This document shows positions 25,288 through 33,050 of a stretch of DNA of 43,792 nucleotides, piece after piece; position 1 is the stretch's first letter; each line of letters begins with the position of its first letter. Made by a program: the position numbers and the translations under genes. Location of the stretch: contig NZ_FNYE01000054.1 in assembly GCF_900108945.1 (NCBI RefSeq), positions 1-43,792 on the forward strand, given 5' to 3'. The DNA is from Paraburkholderia diazotrophica (lineage in GTDB: Bacteria > Pseudomonadota > Gammaproteobacteria > Burkholderiales > Burkholderiaceae). Below the pieces are notes generated by a model. The model did no database searches. It saw nothing but the letters and a program-made list of their open reading frames with translations, and was not told the origin of the DNA.

Positions 25288-25333
25288 GATGGCAGGCAAC
25301 GGACCTGCTTCGTGCGATGCACGAAAGCCGGCG

Positions 25334-26938
25334 TCAGAAATCCCGCTTCAGGATCGCTTCGATATTGCGCTCGGCCAGTGCGGAGATCGTCAGCGAGGGG
25401 TTGACCGCGCCCGTCGTCCCCGGAATCATCGCGCCGTCCATCACGTACAGATTTTTCGGGCCGATCACGCGTCCCCAGGCATCCGTGGCGCGGCCGAGCA
25501 CGGCGCCGCCGAGCGGATGAGCGGTCCACGATGCACTGCAATCGGGCGCGAAGGGCCAGGCGCCCGGAATCGTTCCGGATGCTGCCGCAATCCTGTTGTT
25601 GACGCTGCGCACGGCAGCGATCGCATCGTCGTTGCCGTTCTTCGGCCATAGCAGATTGACGCGGTCGCGCGAGCCATCGTAGCGGAATGACGCGCGATTC
25701 TTCTGATCAAACGCCATCCCCAGCGACGCGTTCATGCCGAGGTTCACGCCGAGGCTCGGGACGTACCAGTTTTCCAGCGTGGCTGGCATGCCGGAGGCAT
25801 CGATGATGCGCGACGCACTGGGCGACCCTTGCGTGAGCCCCTTCAATGCGCCGAACGTCCGCACGGCAGAGACATCGCCATTGGTGCCCCAGCCTTCGCC
25901 GACGTGCTCGTTCAGGTTCGGAATGTGATTGAGCGCACGCGCTCGCACGAGAATTTCCGATGTGCCGATCGACCCGGCCGCGAGAAACAGCTTGTCGCAC
26001 GTCACGGAATAACGGTCCAGTTGCTTGCCGTCCGGACTGCGCTTGATGACGTCGACCGAATAGCGGGTGCCGTCGAAATAGACGTTCTTGACCTCGTGCG
26101 CGGGGTAGACGGTGGCCTTGCCTGTTTGCTCGGCAAGCTTCAGATAATTCTGCGTCAGATCGAATTTCGCGCCGTCGCTGTTGCCAAGGTTGCTTTCGCC
26201 CAGAATCGCCGACGGTCGATAACTGCCCTTCAGTTCGCCGCGCACCACGTCCCAGTTGAAGATCGAATCGTTGCCGACTGGCGTGTAGCCGGCCTTGCGC
26301 GCGTGCGTGTCCCAGATGCGCGAATGGCCGAACGGCGCCGATTGATAGATGTCGTTGGGCATCGGGCTCAGGCGCAGCATCTGACGCACGCGCGGGTAGT
26401 AGACGCGGTCCAGTTCGTCGTAATTGACGAGGCCGTTGAAGATCGCGTCGAAGTAGCGCCGCTCCGGCTGGATCATCACGCCCGTGAACACGACCGAACC
26501 GCCGCCGACGCACGCCGCGCGCCACACGGAGATGTTGTCGTAGTCGACGCAATCGAACACGCCGCCGAAGCTGTCCATGAACGACGTCAGCCCCGTCAGC
26601 TGCTTGAAGCTGGTGCGATACCAGTAGCCGCGGCCATCGGGGAACATGTCCGTCGAGAACGTCTGCCGCCTCGCCGAAATTGGCCAGCGGAAGCCGCGCT
26701 CGAGCACGGTCGTCTGAATGCCCGCCTGTGCGAGGCGCAGGGCCGTAATTGCACCGCCGAATCCCGAGCCGATCACGAGGGCCGGCGTGTACGCAGGCGG
26801 CCGGGGCACGTTCTGAAAAATTTCCGGCACGGCCTGCTTGTATTGAGCGACCGTTCCCCAGATCGCGTGACTCGTCGAGGGCGCGAGCGCGAAGGGCACC
26901 GAGGCGCCCGCTATCTTGATGAAATCCCGTCTGTCCAT
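25334..26938 (-). CDS. Secreted GMC-type FAD oxidoreductase resembling cholesterol oxidase
   Basis: 534 aa. A twin-arginine signal MDRRDFIKIAGASVPFALAP is followed by a likely cleavage at SHA. The FAD motif GSGFGG is at 57-62 in PALVIGSGFGGAITALRLA. YDNISVWRAACVGGGSVVFTG and AHPLGGAVLGRATDAWGRV (His474) with NPSLTISALAERN (Asn513) match the actinobacterial non-covalent cholesterol oxidase family closely, including the catalytic His/Asn pair. The remembered position of the catalytic Glu seems to hold Asp380. It probably oxidises a sterol-like or other bulky secondary alcohol in the periplasm or outside; the substrate is unproven. GGGAG precedes the ATG by 5 bases. It appears to be a single gene with a palindrome at 26976-26996 upstream. 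Confidence 0.85.
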   Translation of the reverse strand: MDRRDFIKIAGASVPFALAPSTSHAIWGTVAQYKQAVPEIFQNVPRPPAYTPALVIGSGFGGAITALRLAQAGIQTTVLERGFRWPISARRQTFSTDMFPDGRGYWYRTSFKQLTGLTSFMDSFGGVFDCVDYDNISVWRAACVGGGSVVFTGVMIQPERRYFDAIFNGLVNYDELDRVYYPRVRQMLRLSPMPNDIYQSAPFGHSRIWDTHARKAGYTPVGNDSIFNWDVVRGELKGSYRPSAILGESNLGNSDGAKFDLTQNYLKLAEQTGKATVYPAHEVKNVYFDGTRYSVDVIKRSPDGKQLDRYSVTCDKLFLAAGSIGTSEILVRARALNHIPNLNEHVGEGWGTNGDVSAVRTFGALKGLTQGSPSASRIIDASGMPATLENWYVPSLGVNLGMNASLGMAFDQKNRASFRYDGSRDRVNLLWPKNGNDDAIAAVRSVNNRIAAASGTIPGAWPFAPDCSASWTAHPLGGAVLGRATDAWGRVIGPKNLYVMDGAMIPGTTGAVNPSLTISALAERNIEAILKRDF

Positions 26939-26975
26939 GTTTCTCCCTTTTTTGATGCGGATGACTAACTAAATT

Positions 26976-26996
26976 GCGCAAGAAGTGAGCTTGCGC
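26976..26996. promoter_or_regulatory. 7-bp perfect inverted repeat upstream of the oxidase gene
   Basis: GCGCAAG-AAGTGAG-CTTGCGC, 38 bases before the oxidase start codon on the minus strand. It could be an operator or a leader hairpin. Confidence 0.4.
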
Positions 26997-27107
26997 GCTG
27001 GCTGTAATCAGCAGCAAGGGAGTGTAGAAGCGGGCGCCGCAGGCAAGATCGCCCGCGGCAAAAAATCTCAATCTACCGACAGCGGATGCATCCTGTTCCG
27101 TCAGACG

Positions 27108-27917
27108 CTATGCGAAAACTTCGCCGTTTTCCGGCAAACGCCAGTCGATAGGCGGACGGCCGTGCGCTTCGAGAAACTCGTTGGCGAGCGCGAAGTGCCG
27201 GCAGCCGAGGAACCCCCGGTGTGCGGACAGCGGCGACGGGTGCGGCGCTTCGAGCACGCAATGCGACTTGCCGTCGAGCAGCGCGCGCTTCGCTTGTGCA
27301 TGCGCGCCCCACAGCATGAAGACGAGGTTGTCGTGGCGCATCGCAAGCTCGTGGATCAGCGTGTCGGTGCATTTTTCCCAGCCGCGCTTCGCGTGGCTCG
27401 CAGCGCGATCGCGTTCGACGGTCAGCACCGTGTTGAGCAGCAGCACGCCCTGTTTGGCCCACGCATCGAGGCAGCCGTGCTGCGGCGTTGGATAGCCGAG
27501 GCTCGCGGCGATTTCCTTGAAGATGTTGCGCAGCGACGGCGGCGGACGTACCGATGGCGGCACCGAAAACGCGAGCCCATGCGCCTGCGGCGTTCCTCGG
27601 TCTTCGCCGTGATACGGGTCCTGGCCGAGGATCACGACTTTTACGTCGTCGGGGCTCGTCAGGCGCAGCGCGCGGAATACGTCGGCGGGATAGACGGTCT
27701 TTCCGGCCGCACGCTCGCCGTCGACGAAACGGCATAGCGGCGCATACGTGTCGCTGTCGATGAAAGGCTTCAGGTGCGTGCGCCATGCGGGCGGCAACGC
27801 GTCGAACTGCGATTCGAGCGTCTGGATATCGGCAGCGGGAGAAGGCGCGGCGTCGGCGTCGTCGGCGAACAGGGACGGCTGCGCCGGCTGGATGGGGGAG
27901 CGTTTTGCGGAATTCAT
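27108..27917 (-). CDS. ung: Uracil-DNA glycosylase
   Basis: 269 aa, about 40 longer than E. coli Ung because of an N-terminal tail (residues 1-40) rich in Ala/Pro/Asp. The water-activating loop GQDPYHG is at 98-104 (Asp100), PPSLRNIFKE at 126-135 and the minor-groove loop HPSPLS at 226-231. It removes uracil from DNA by flipping out the base. The tail holds QPSLF (13-17), which resembles the bacterial sliding-clamp-binding pentapeptide. It lies alone between the oxidase and the CYTH gene, 87 bases downstream of the latter. Confidence 0.95.
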   Translation of the reverse strand: MNSAKRSPIQPAQPSLFADDADAAPSPAADIQTLESQFDALPPAWRTHLKPFIDSDTYAPLCRFVDGERAAGKTVYPADVFRALRLTSPDDVKVVILGQDPYHGEDRGTPQAHGLAFSVPPSVRPPPSLRNIFKEIAASLGYPTPQHGCLDAWAKQGVLLLNTVLTVERDRAASHAKRGWEKCTDTLIHELAMRHDNLVFMLWGAHAQAKRALLDGKSHCVLEAPHPSPLSAHRGFLGCRHFALANEFLEAHGRPPIDWRLPENGEVFA

Positions 27918-28004
27918 GGCGGGCTAGTGTGGCAGCAAACGCCTGAGCGCTCAAGCTTCGCGGCGTGCGCGTCTTGCCTTGCGGCTTGCGCTCGATGAGC
28001 CGCG

Positions 28005-28643
28005 TTACCGCGAGCCGCCGCCTTCGCGCAGACGATAACCGCGCTGCGCCTTGCTGATGTCATCGGGGTGCAGGCCGTGAATCGCTTTCGCCAGTTGCGC
28101 GGACAACGCGTGCAGCGCGCCCGCATCGCCGTGCTTCAGCTCCAGCTCGATCTCGCAGATCGGCGCGCGGCGCGTTTCGCCGTTCACGTCGGCGCGTATT
28201 TCGCCCTGGTCGATGGCCGCTTCCATTTCAGCGCCCTCGATGCTCAGGTGCCACAGCGTCCGCGAAAAGTTGGTGCTGAAAAGCGGGACCAGTTCGTCGC
28301 GCGCGCTGCGCAGCGCTTCTTTCGACGGCTCGTCGTCGCAGGCGTCGAGCAGCGCGTCGACTTCGAGCGCGTTGCCGTTGACGGGCATTTCCCATTCGTG
28401 CCGGATGTGCAAACCGTCTTTCGACGTGCCCACGGTCTTGTACGTCTGCAGCCAGCCGTCCGGCGTGCGGCGCACGCGCACCGCGCTCTTTGCGCGCGCG
28501 AGCGTCAGCGCTGGCGTGTCGAAGTAGCTGTTTTCCAGCGCGATCGTGCGGCCCGCGCGGCCGGCGTGCTGGATGAACCATTGCGTCGCCGCGCCGACCT
28601 GATCCGCTGGCAGCGACAGCTTGATTTCCTGTTCCATGCCCAT
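28005..28643 (-). CDS. CYTH-domain protein (inorganic triphosphatase-like)
   Basis: 212 aa from the ATG at 28643; an ATG 6 bases later (MEQEIKL) is an equally good start. The N-terminal EQEIKL is the ExExK metal-phosphate motif. The tunnel strands follow: SYFDTPALTLARAKSAVRVRR, WLQTYKT, HIRHEWEMP, FSTNFSRTLWHL, EMEAAIDQGEI and ICEIELELKHGD. Members of this family bind triphosphorylated substrates (tripolyphosphate, thiamine triphosphate) in a beta-barrel. There is no CHAD domain, unlike longer relatives such as E. coli YgiF. It lies 27 bases after the trpC stop on the same strand, so it may be read from the trp transcript; this does not imply a role in tryptophan synthesis. Confidence 0.85.
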   Translation of the reverse strand: MGMEQEIKLSLPADQVGAATQWFIQHAGRAGRTIALENSYFDTPALTLARAKSAVRVRRTPDGWLQTYKTVGTSKDGLHIRHEWEMPVNGNALEVDALLDACDDEPSKEALRSARDELVPLFSTNFSRTLWHLSIEGAEMEAAIDQGEIRADVNGETRRAPICEIELELKHGDAGALHALSAQLAKAIHGLHPDDISKAQRGYRLREGGGSR

Positions 28644-28670
28644 CGCGTGCTTCGCTCCCAACTTGCCGGA

Positions 28671-29456
28671 TCAGAAGAACATTCGCGCGAGTTCAGCGCC
28701 CGGCTCTTCGGCGCGCATGAACGCCTCGCCGACGAGGAACGTGTTCACGTCCATCGCGCGCATCCGCTCCACGTCGCCGCGCGACAGGATGCCCGACTCG
28801 GTCACGACGATGCGGTCCTTCGGGATCGTGTCCAGCAGGCCGAGCGTCGTTTCGATCGACGTTTCGAACGTGCGCAGATTGCGATTGTTCACGCCGATCA
28901 GCGGCGTCTTCAACGTGAGCGCTTCCATCAGCTCGTTCTTGTCGTGCACTTCGACGAGCACGGCGAGGCCGAGCGAATGCGCGTACGCTTCAAGGTCCTG
29001 CATCTGCGAGGTTTCGAGCGCGGCGACGATCAGCAGGATTGCGTCGGCGCCCATCGCGCGCGCTTCGAGAATCTGATACGGATCGACGATGAAATCCTTG
29101 CGCAGAACGGGCAGCGTGCAGGCGGCACGCGCCTCTTCCAGATACTGCGCGCTGCCCTGGAAGAACTGCACATCGGTGAGCACGGACAGACACGCCGCGC
29201 CATGTTTCGCGTACGAACGTGCGATGTCGGCGGGCAGGAAATGCTCGCGCAGTACGCCTTTCGACGGGCTCGCTTTCTTGACCTCGGAGATCACGGCTGC
29301 GAGTCCGGCCTCATGCTTCGCGCGAATCGCACCGACGAAATCGCGCAGATCGCGCGCCGACGCCTGCAGTCGCAATTCTTCGAGCGGCGCGCTTTGCTGC
29401 GCGATGCGCACTTCTTCGCGCTTGACGTCGATGATGCGGTCCAGAATGTCGCTCAT
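28671..29456 (-). CDS. trpC: Indole-3-glycerol phosphate synthase
   Basis: 261 aa, a monofunctional TrpC (no fused TrpF). The TIM barrel has AVISEVKKASPSKG (phosphate/catalytic Lys), VLRKDFIVDPYQ (catalytic Lys), LVEVHDKNEL (catalytic Glu), IGVNNRNLRTF and VTESGI. It closes the indole ring, turning carboxyphenylamino-deoxyribulose phosphate into indole-glycerol phosphate. It is last of trpEGDC, 60 bases after trpD. trpF, trpB and trpA are absent from the window. Confidence 0.96.
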   Translation of the reverse strand: MSDILDRIIDVKREEVRIAQQSAPLEELRLQASARDLRDFVGAIRAKHEAGLAAVISEVKKASPSKGVLREHFLPADIARSYAKHGAACLSVLTDVQFFQGSAQYLEEARAACTLPVLRKDFIVDPYQILEARAMGADAILLIVAALETSQMQDLEAYAHSLGLAVLVEVHDKNELMEALTLKTPLIGVNNRNLRTFETSIETTLGLLDTIPKDRIVVTESGILSRGDVERMRAMDVNTFLVGEAFMRAEEPGAELARMFF

Positions 29457-29516
29457 ATGAATCCCGTTGCCTCGTTAAAGCCGGATTGATGCCTGGTTAA
29501 TGCGGCTGATGCCTGG

Positions 29517-30545
29517 TCACTGCTTGAATTGCTGCGTGAAGCGGACCAGTTCGTCGACCTTCGCGCGCGCCTTGCCGCTGGCGATGGCTTCGCGGGCCAG
29601 TTGAATACCGTCCGCAATCGATGCCACGACGTTCGCCGCGTACAGCGCGGTGCCCGCATTCAGCGTGACGATCTCGCGCGCGACGCCCGGCTTGTTGTCG
29701 AGCGCTTCGAGCAACAGCTTCTTCGATTCGTTGGCGTCCGCCACTTTCAGCGTCCGGTTCGACACCATCTGCATGCCGAAGTCCTCCGGGTGAATCTCGT
29801 ACTCGCGCACTTCGCCATCGCGCAGTTCGCCGACGAGCGTCGCTGCGCCCAGCGACACTTCATCCATGCCGTCCATACCATACACGACCAGCACGTGATT
29901 TGCGCCGAGACGCTCCATGACGCGAACCTGAATGCCGACGAGGTCCGGGTGAAACACGCCTTGCAGCTGGTTCGGCGCGCCGGCGGGATTCGTCAGCGGG
30001 CCGAGGATGTTGAAGATGGTCCGCACGCCGAGTTCGCGGCGCACGGGCGCGATGTTCTTCATCGCCGGGTGATGGTTCGGCGCGAACATGAAGCCCATGC
30101 CCGTTTCGGCGATCGATGCGGCCACCTGTTCCGGTTGCAGGTCGATATTGACGCCGAGCGCTTCGAGCACGTCAGCGCTGCCGGATTTGCTCGACACGCC
30201 GCGATTGCCGTGCTTCGCGACCTTCGCGCCCGCCGCCGCCGACACGAACATCGTCGCCGTCGAGATGTTGAACGTGTGCGATCCGTCGCCGCCTGTCCCG
30301 ACGATATCGACGAAGTTCGAGTTGTCCTCCACGTCGACATGACGCGCGAACTCACGCATCACCGTGGCGGCCGCGGTGATTTCGCCGATGGTCTCTTTTT
30401 TGACGCGCAGCCCTGTGATGATCGCGGCCGCCATCACGGGCGACATGTCGCCGCGCATGATGAGGCGCATCAGGTGCAGCATCTCGTCGTGGAAAATCTC
30501 GCGGTGCTCGATCGTGCGCTGCAGCGCTTCTTGTGGCGTGATCAT
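29517..30545 (-). CDS. trpD: Anthranilate phosphoribosyltransferase
   Basis: 342 aa. The diphosphate-binding loop GTGGDGSHTFNIST and the KHGNRGVSSKSGSADVLEALG segment are both intact, as is NHHPAMKNIAPVRRELGVRTIFNILGPLTNP, split here as NHHPAMK and RTIFNILGPLTNP. It transfers the ribosyl phosphate of PRPP to anthranilate. It is monofunctional, 24 bases after trpG and 60 before trpC, in the same operon. Confidence 0.96.
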   Translation of the reverse strand: MITPQEALQRTIEHREIFHDEMLHLMRLIMRGDMSPVMAAAIITGLRVKKETIGEITAAATVMREFARHVDVEDNSNFVDIVGTGGDGSHTFNISTATMFVSAAAGAKVAKHGNRGVSSKSGSADVLEALGVNIDLQPEQVAASIAETGMGFMFAPNHHPAMKNIAPVRRELGVRTIFNILGPLTNPAGAPNQLQGVFHPDLVGIQVRVMERLGANHVLVVYGMDGMDEVSLGAATLVGELRDGEVREYEIHPEDFGMQMVSNRTLKVADANESKKLLLEALDNKPGVAREIVTLNAGTALYAANVVASIADGIQLAREAIASGKARAKVDELVRFTQQFKQ

Positions 30546-30569
30546 GGTGATGTCTCCTTTGTGCGCTGC

Positions 30570-31157
30570 TTATGCGGTGCGGACAGCAGCCTTCGACTGC
30601 TTCACGAAGTTTTCAAGCAGTGCGTGGCCGTGTTCCGACAGGATCGATTCCGGGTGGAACTGCACGCCTTCGACAGGCAGCGTCTTGTGACGCACGCCCA
30701 TGATTTCGCCGTCGTCGGTCCATGCGGACACTTCGAGGCAATCGGGCAGCGATTCGCGCTCGATCGCAAGCGAGTGATAGCGCGTGACGGTGAAATGCTT
30801 CGGCAGGTCGGCGAATACGCCTTTGCAGTCGGTTTCGATCTGGCTCACCTTACCGTGCATGATCGTCTTCGCGCGCACGACGCGGCCGCCGAACGCTTCG
30901 CCGATCGCCTGATGGCCGAGGCACACGCCCAGTATCGGATACTTGCCGGAGAATTCGCGCAGCACGTCGAGCGTGATGCCTGCGTGTTGCGGATTGCTCG
31001 GTCCCGGCGACAGACAAATGCGCTCGGGGTTGAGCTTCGCGATTTCGTCCAGCGTGATTTCGTCGTTGCGATAGGTCCGCACGTCTTCGCCGAGTTCGCC
31101 GAAGTACTGGACCAGGTTATAGGTGAACGAGTCGTAGTTGTCGATCATCAGCAGCAT
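30570..31157 (-). CDS. trpG: Anthranilate synthase component II (glutamine amidotransferase)
   Basis: 195 aa. A class I amidotransferase with nucleophile Cys79 (GVCLGHQAIGEAFGG) and the C-terminal His/Glu of the triad (VQFHPESIL). The N-terminus MLLMIDNYDSFTYNLVQYF is typical. It supplies ammonia to TrpE. GGAG lies 8 bases before the start, and the gene is 12 bases after trpE. TrpG may also serve aminodeoxychorismate synthase, as in other bacteria that lack a separate pabA; that cannot be decided here. Confidence 0.96.
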   Translation of the reverse strand: MLLMIDNYDSFTYNLVQYFGELGEDVRTYRNDEITLDEIAKLNPERICLSPGPSNPQHAGITLDVLREFSGKYPILGVCLGHQAIGEAFGGRVVRAKTIMHGKVSQIETDCKGVFADLPKHFTVTRYHSLAIERESLPDCLEVSAWTDDGEIMGVRHKTLPVEGVQFHPESILSEHGHALLENFVKQSKAAVRTA

Positions 31158-31169
31158 GGTCAGTCTCCG

Positions 31170-32663
31170 TCAGAAGTCGCTATCGAGGCCGTCTTGCACT
31201 TGCTCGGCGGCGCGCAGCACGGCGCGCGCCTTGTTCTCGGTCTCTTGCCATTCGGATTCGGGCACCGAGTCGGCGACGATGCCCGCCGCCGCCTGCACGT
31301 ACAGATTGCCGTTGGCGATCACGCCCGTGCGGATCGTGATCGCGAGGTCCATCTCGCCTGTGAACGACAGGTAGCCGACTGCGCCGCCGTACAGGCCGCG
31401 CTTCACGGGCTCCAGTTCGTCGATCAGTTCCATCGCGCGGACCTTCGGCGCGCCCGACAGCGTGCCCGCCGGGAACGTCGCGCGCAGCACGTCGAAGTTG
31501 GTCATGCCCGGCTTCAGCGTGCCCTCGACGGAACTGACGATGTGCTGCACGTGCGAGTACTTTTCGATCACCATCTTGTCGGTCACCGCCACCGAGCCGA
31601 TTTGCGCGATGCGGCCCACGTCGTTGCGCGCGAGGTCGATCAGCATCACGTGCTCGGCGATTTCCTTCGGGTCGTTCAGCAGTTCCGTCGCGAGTTCGGC
31701 ATCGCGCTCGGGCGTGTTGCCGCGCGGACGCGTGCCCGCAAGCGGACGGATCGTGACGATCCGGTCTTCGCCGCGCTTTTCCTGGCGCACGAGAATTTCT
31801 GGCGACGCGCCGACCACATGAAACTCGCCGAAGTTGTAGTAGTACATATACGGCGACGGATTCAGCGAGCGCAGCGCGCGATACAGCGACAGCGGGTTGT
31901 CGCGATACGGCTTGGTCAGACGCTGGCCGACCTGCACCTGCATCAGTTCGCCGGCGGCGATGTATTCCTTCGCCTTGCGCACGGCGGCGAGATAGTCGTC
32001 CTTCTTGAACTCGCGATAGATATCGGTGCGCACGCTCGACGACGTGACGGGCGGCTGCACGGTCGTGCGCAGGCGCTGCTTCAGTTCGCGCAGACGCTGC
32101 TTTGCGCGCGTGTACGCTTCGGGCGTCGTCGGATCGGCGTAGATTACGAGGTACAGCTTGCCCGCCAGGTTGTCGATGACGGCCACTTCTTCCGTTAGCA
32201 GCAGCTGGATGTCGGGCAGATTCAGATCGTCGGGCGGGGCCGTGTGCGCGAGCTTTTTCTCGATATAGCGCACGGCGTCATAGCCGAAGTAGCCGGCGAG
32301 ACCGCCCGCGAAGCGCGGCAGGCCCGGACGCAGCGCCACCTTGAAGCGGCTCTGGAACTGCTGGATGAATTCGAGCGGATCGCCTTCGTGCGTCTCGACG
32401 ACCTTGCCGTCCTTCACCACTTCCGTCGCGCCGTTGCGCGTGCGGATCAGCGTGCGCGCCGGCAGGCCGATGAACGAGTAGCGTCCGAAGCGTTCGCCGC
32501 CCACCACCGATTCCAGCAGAAACGAGTTCGCGCCGTTGCGCTCGGTTTGCGCGAGCTTCAGGTACAGCGAGAGCGGCGTTTCGAGGTCGGCCAGCGCTTC
32601 GGCGATCAGCGGGATGCGATTGAAGCCCTCGTTTGCGAGGGACTGAAATTCGAGTTCGGTCAT
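31170..32663 (-). CDS. trpE: Anthranilate synthase component I
   Basis: 497 aa from the ATG at 32663; a longer in-frame start (MSDARRGRTH) is less likely. The feedback site LLES (in NSFLLESVVGGERFGRYSFIG) binds tryptophan. The chorismate-binding core includes IRPLAGTRPRG, LIDLARNDVGRIA and the GGAVGYLSFTGEMD stretch. With TrpG it makes anthranilate from chorismate. It is the first structural gene after a leader with an attenuator (32911-33032) and is therefore controlled at both enzyme and transcript level. Confidence 0.96.
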   Translation of the reverse strand: MTELEFQSLANEGFNRIPLIAEALADLETPLSLYLKLAQTERNGANSFLLESVVGGERFGRYSFIGLPARTLIRTRNGATEVVKDGKVVETHEGDPLEFIQQFQSRFKVALRPGLPRFAGGLAGYFGYDAVRYIEKKLAHTAPPDDLNLPDIQLLLTEEVAVIDNLAGKLYLVIYADPTTPEAYTRAKQRLRELKQRLRTTVQPPVTSSSVRTDIYREFKKDDYLAAVRKAKEYIAAGELMQVQVGQRLTKPYRDNPLSLYRALRSLNPSPYMYYYNFGEFHVVGASPEILVRQEKRGEDRIVTIRPLAGTRPRGNTPERDAELATELLNDPKEIAEHVMLIDLARNDVGRIAQIGSVAVTDKMVIEKYSHVQHIVSSVEGTLKPGMTNFDVLRATFPAGTLSGAPKVRAMELIDELEPVKRGLYGGAVGYLSFTGEMDLAITIRTGVIANGNLYVQAAAGIVADSVPESEWQETENKARAVLRAAEQVQDGLDSDF

Positions 32664-32910
32664 GTTCCGATCCTGTTCGTGCGTCCGGCCGCGGCGGGCG
32701 TCGGACAAAGCGGGGCTGCGTTACCGGTCGAATGTGCTCGTCACAGGTGATGAAACCGGCGTGCGCTTTCCCGACGACGCTTGCACGGCTTCACAGCACG
32801 ACGATAGTACGCAAGGTACGCGACGGCTAGCTGAAACGCGGTGCAGCGAAGTTAAGCCGGTCGGTTGACGATCGCGGCAGTTCGGGAAAAGCGCGTGAGC
32901 GCAGCGAAGT

Positions 32911-32957
32911 AAAAAACGGGTGCCGAAGACGAGCTTCAGCGTACCTCAGGCGAGGTA
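32911..32957 (-). promoter_or_regulatory. trp attenuator: alternative hairpins and terminator
   Basis: On the minus strand, directly after the leader stop, TACCTC-GCCT-GAGGTA (32957-32942) forms a hairpin. Its GGT also pairs with ACC in a second, exclusive hairpin: GGT, two bulged bases, GCTGAAG, 5-base loop, CTTCGGC, ACC (32945-32919). CG and six Ts (32916-32911) follow. This is the layout of a terminator competing with an upstream structure. The remaining 247 bases to trpE hold no gene. Confidence 0.75.
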
Positions 32958-33032
32958 TTAGCGCGACCAGCGACGCCAGGGCCAGGCTCCCCGGTCGATC
33001 GTGCTCAGACTCCGTTTTTTATTCAGAAACAT
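32958..33032 (-). CDS. trpL: trp leader peptide (TrpL-like)
   Basis: A 24-codon ORF, start ATG at 33032, stop TAA at 32960-32958. The peptide starts MFLNKKRS and has three Trp codons at positions 17, 19 and 22 (GAWPWRRWSR), far above the genome's use of Trp. The stop codon touches the first hairpin of the attenuator. Ribosomes stalled on the Trp codons when charged tRNA-Trp is low would change the downstream fold and allow read-through into trpE. The ribosome binding site is weak. The gene starts 18 bases after the gph stop, so transcripts from gph also pass through it. A TACAAT at 33076-33071 is a possible local -10. Confidence 0.8.
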   Translation of the reverse strand: MFLNKKRSLSTIDRGAWPWRRWSR

Positions 33033-33050
33033 GAGGAAGACTTGGTTAAG

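Noticed and set aside
28005..28643. Role of the CYTH protein in tryptophan synthesis because it follows trpC
   Set aside because: Position alone is not evidence; the fold binds triphosphates and no link to the pathway is visible.
29529..32198. 889-codon plus-strand open frame opposite trpD-trpG-trpE
   Set aside because: Mirror-frame artefact of high-GC coding DNA; the minus-strand products are unmistakable Trp enzymes.
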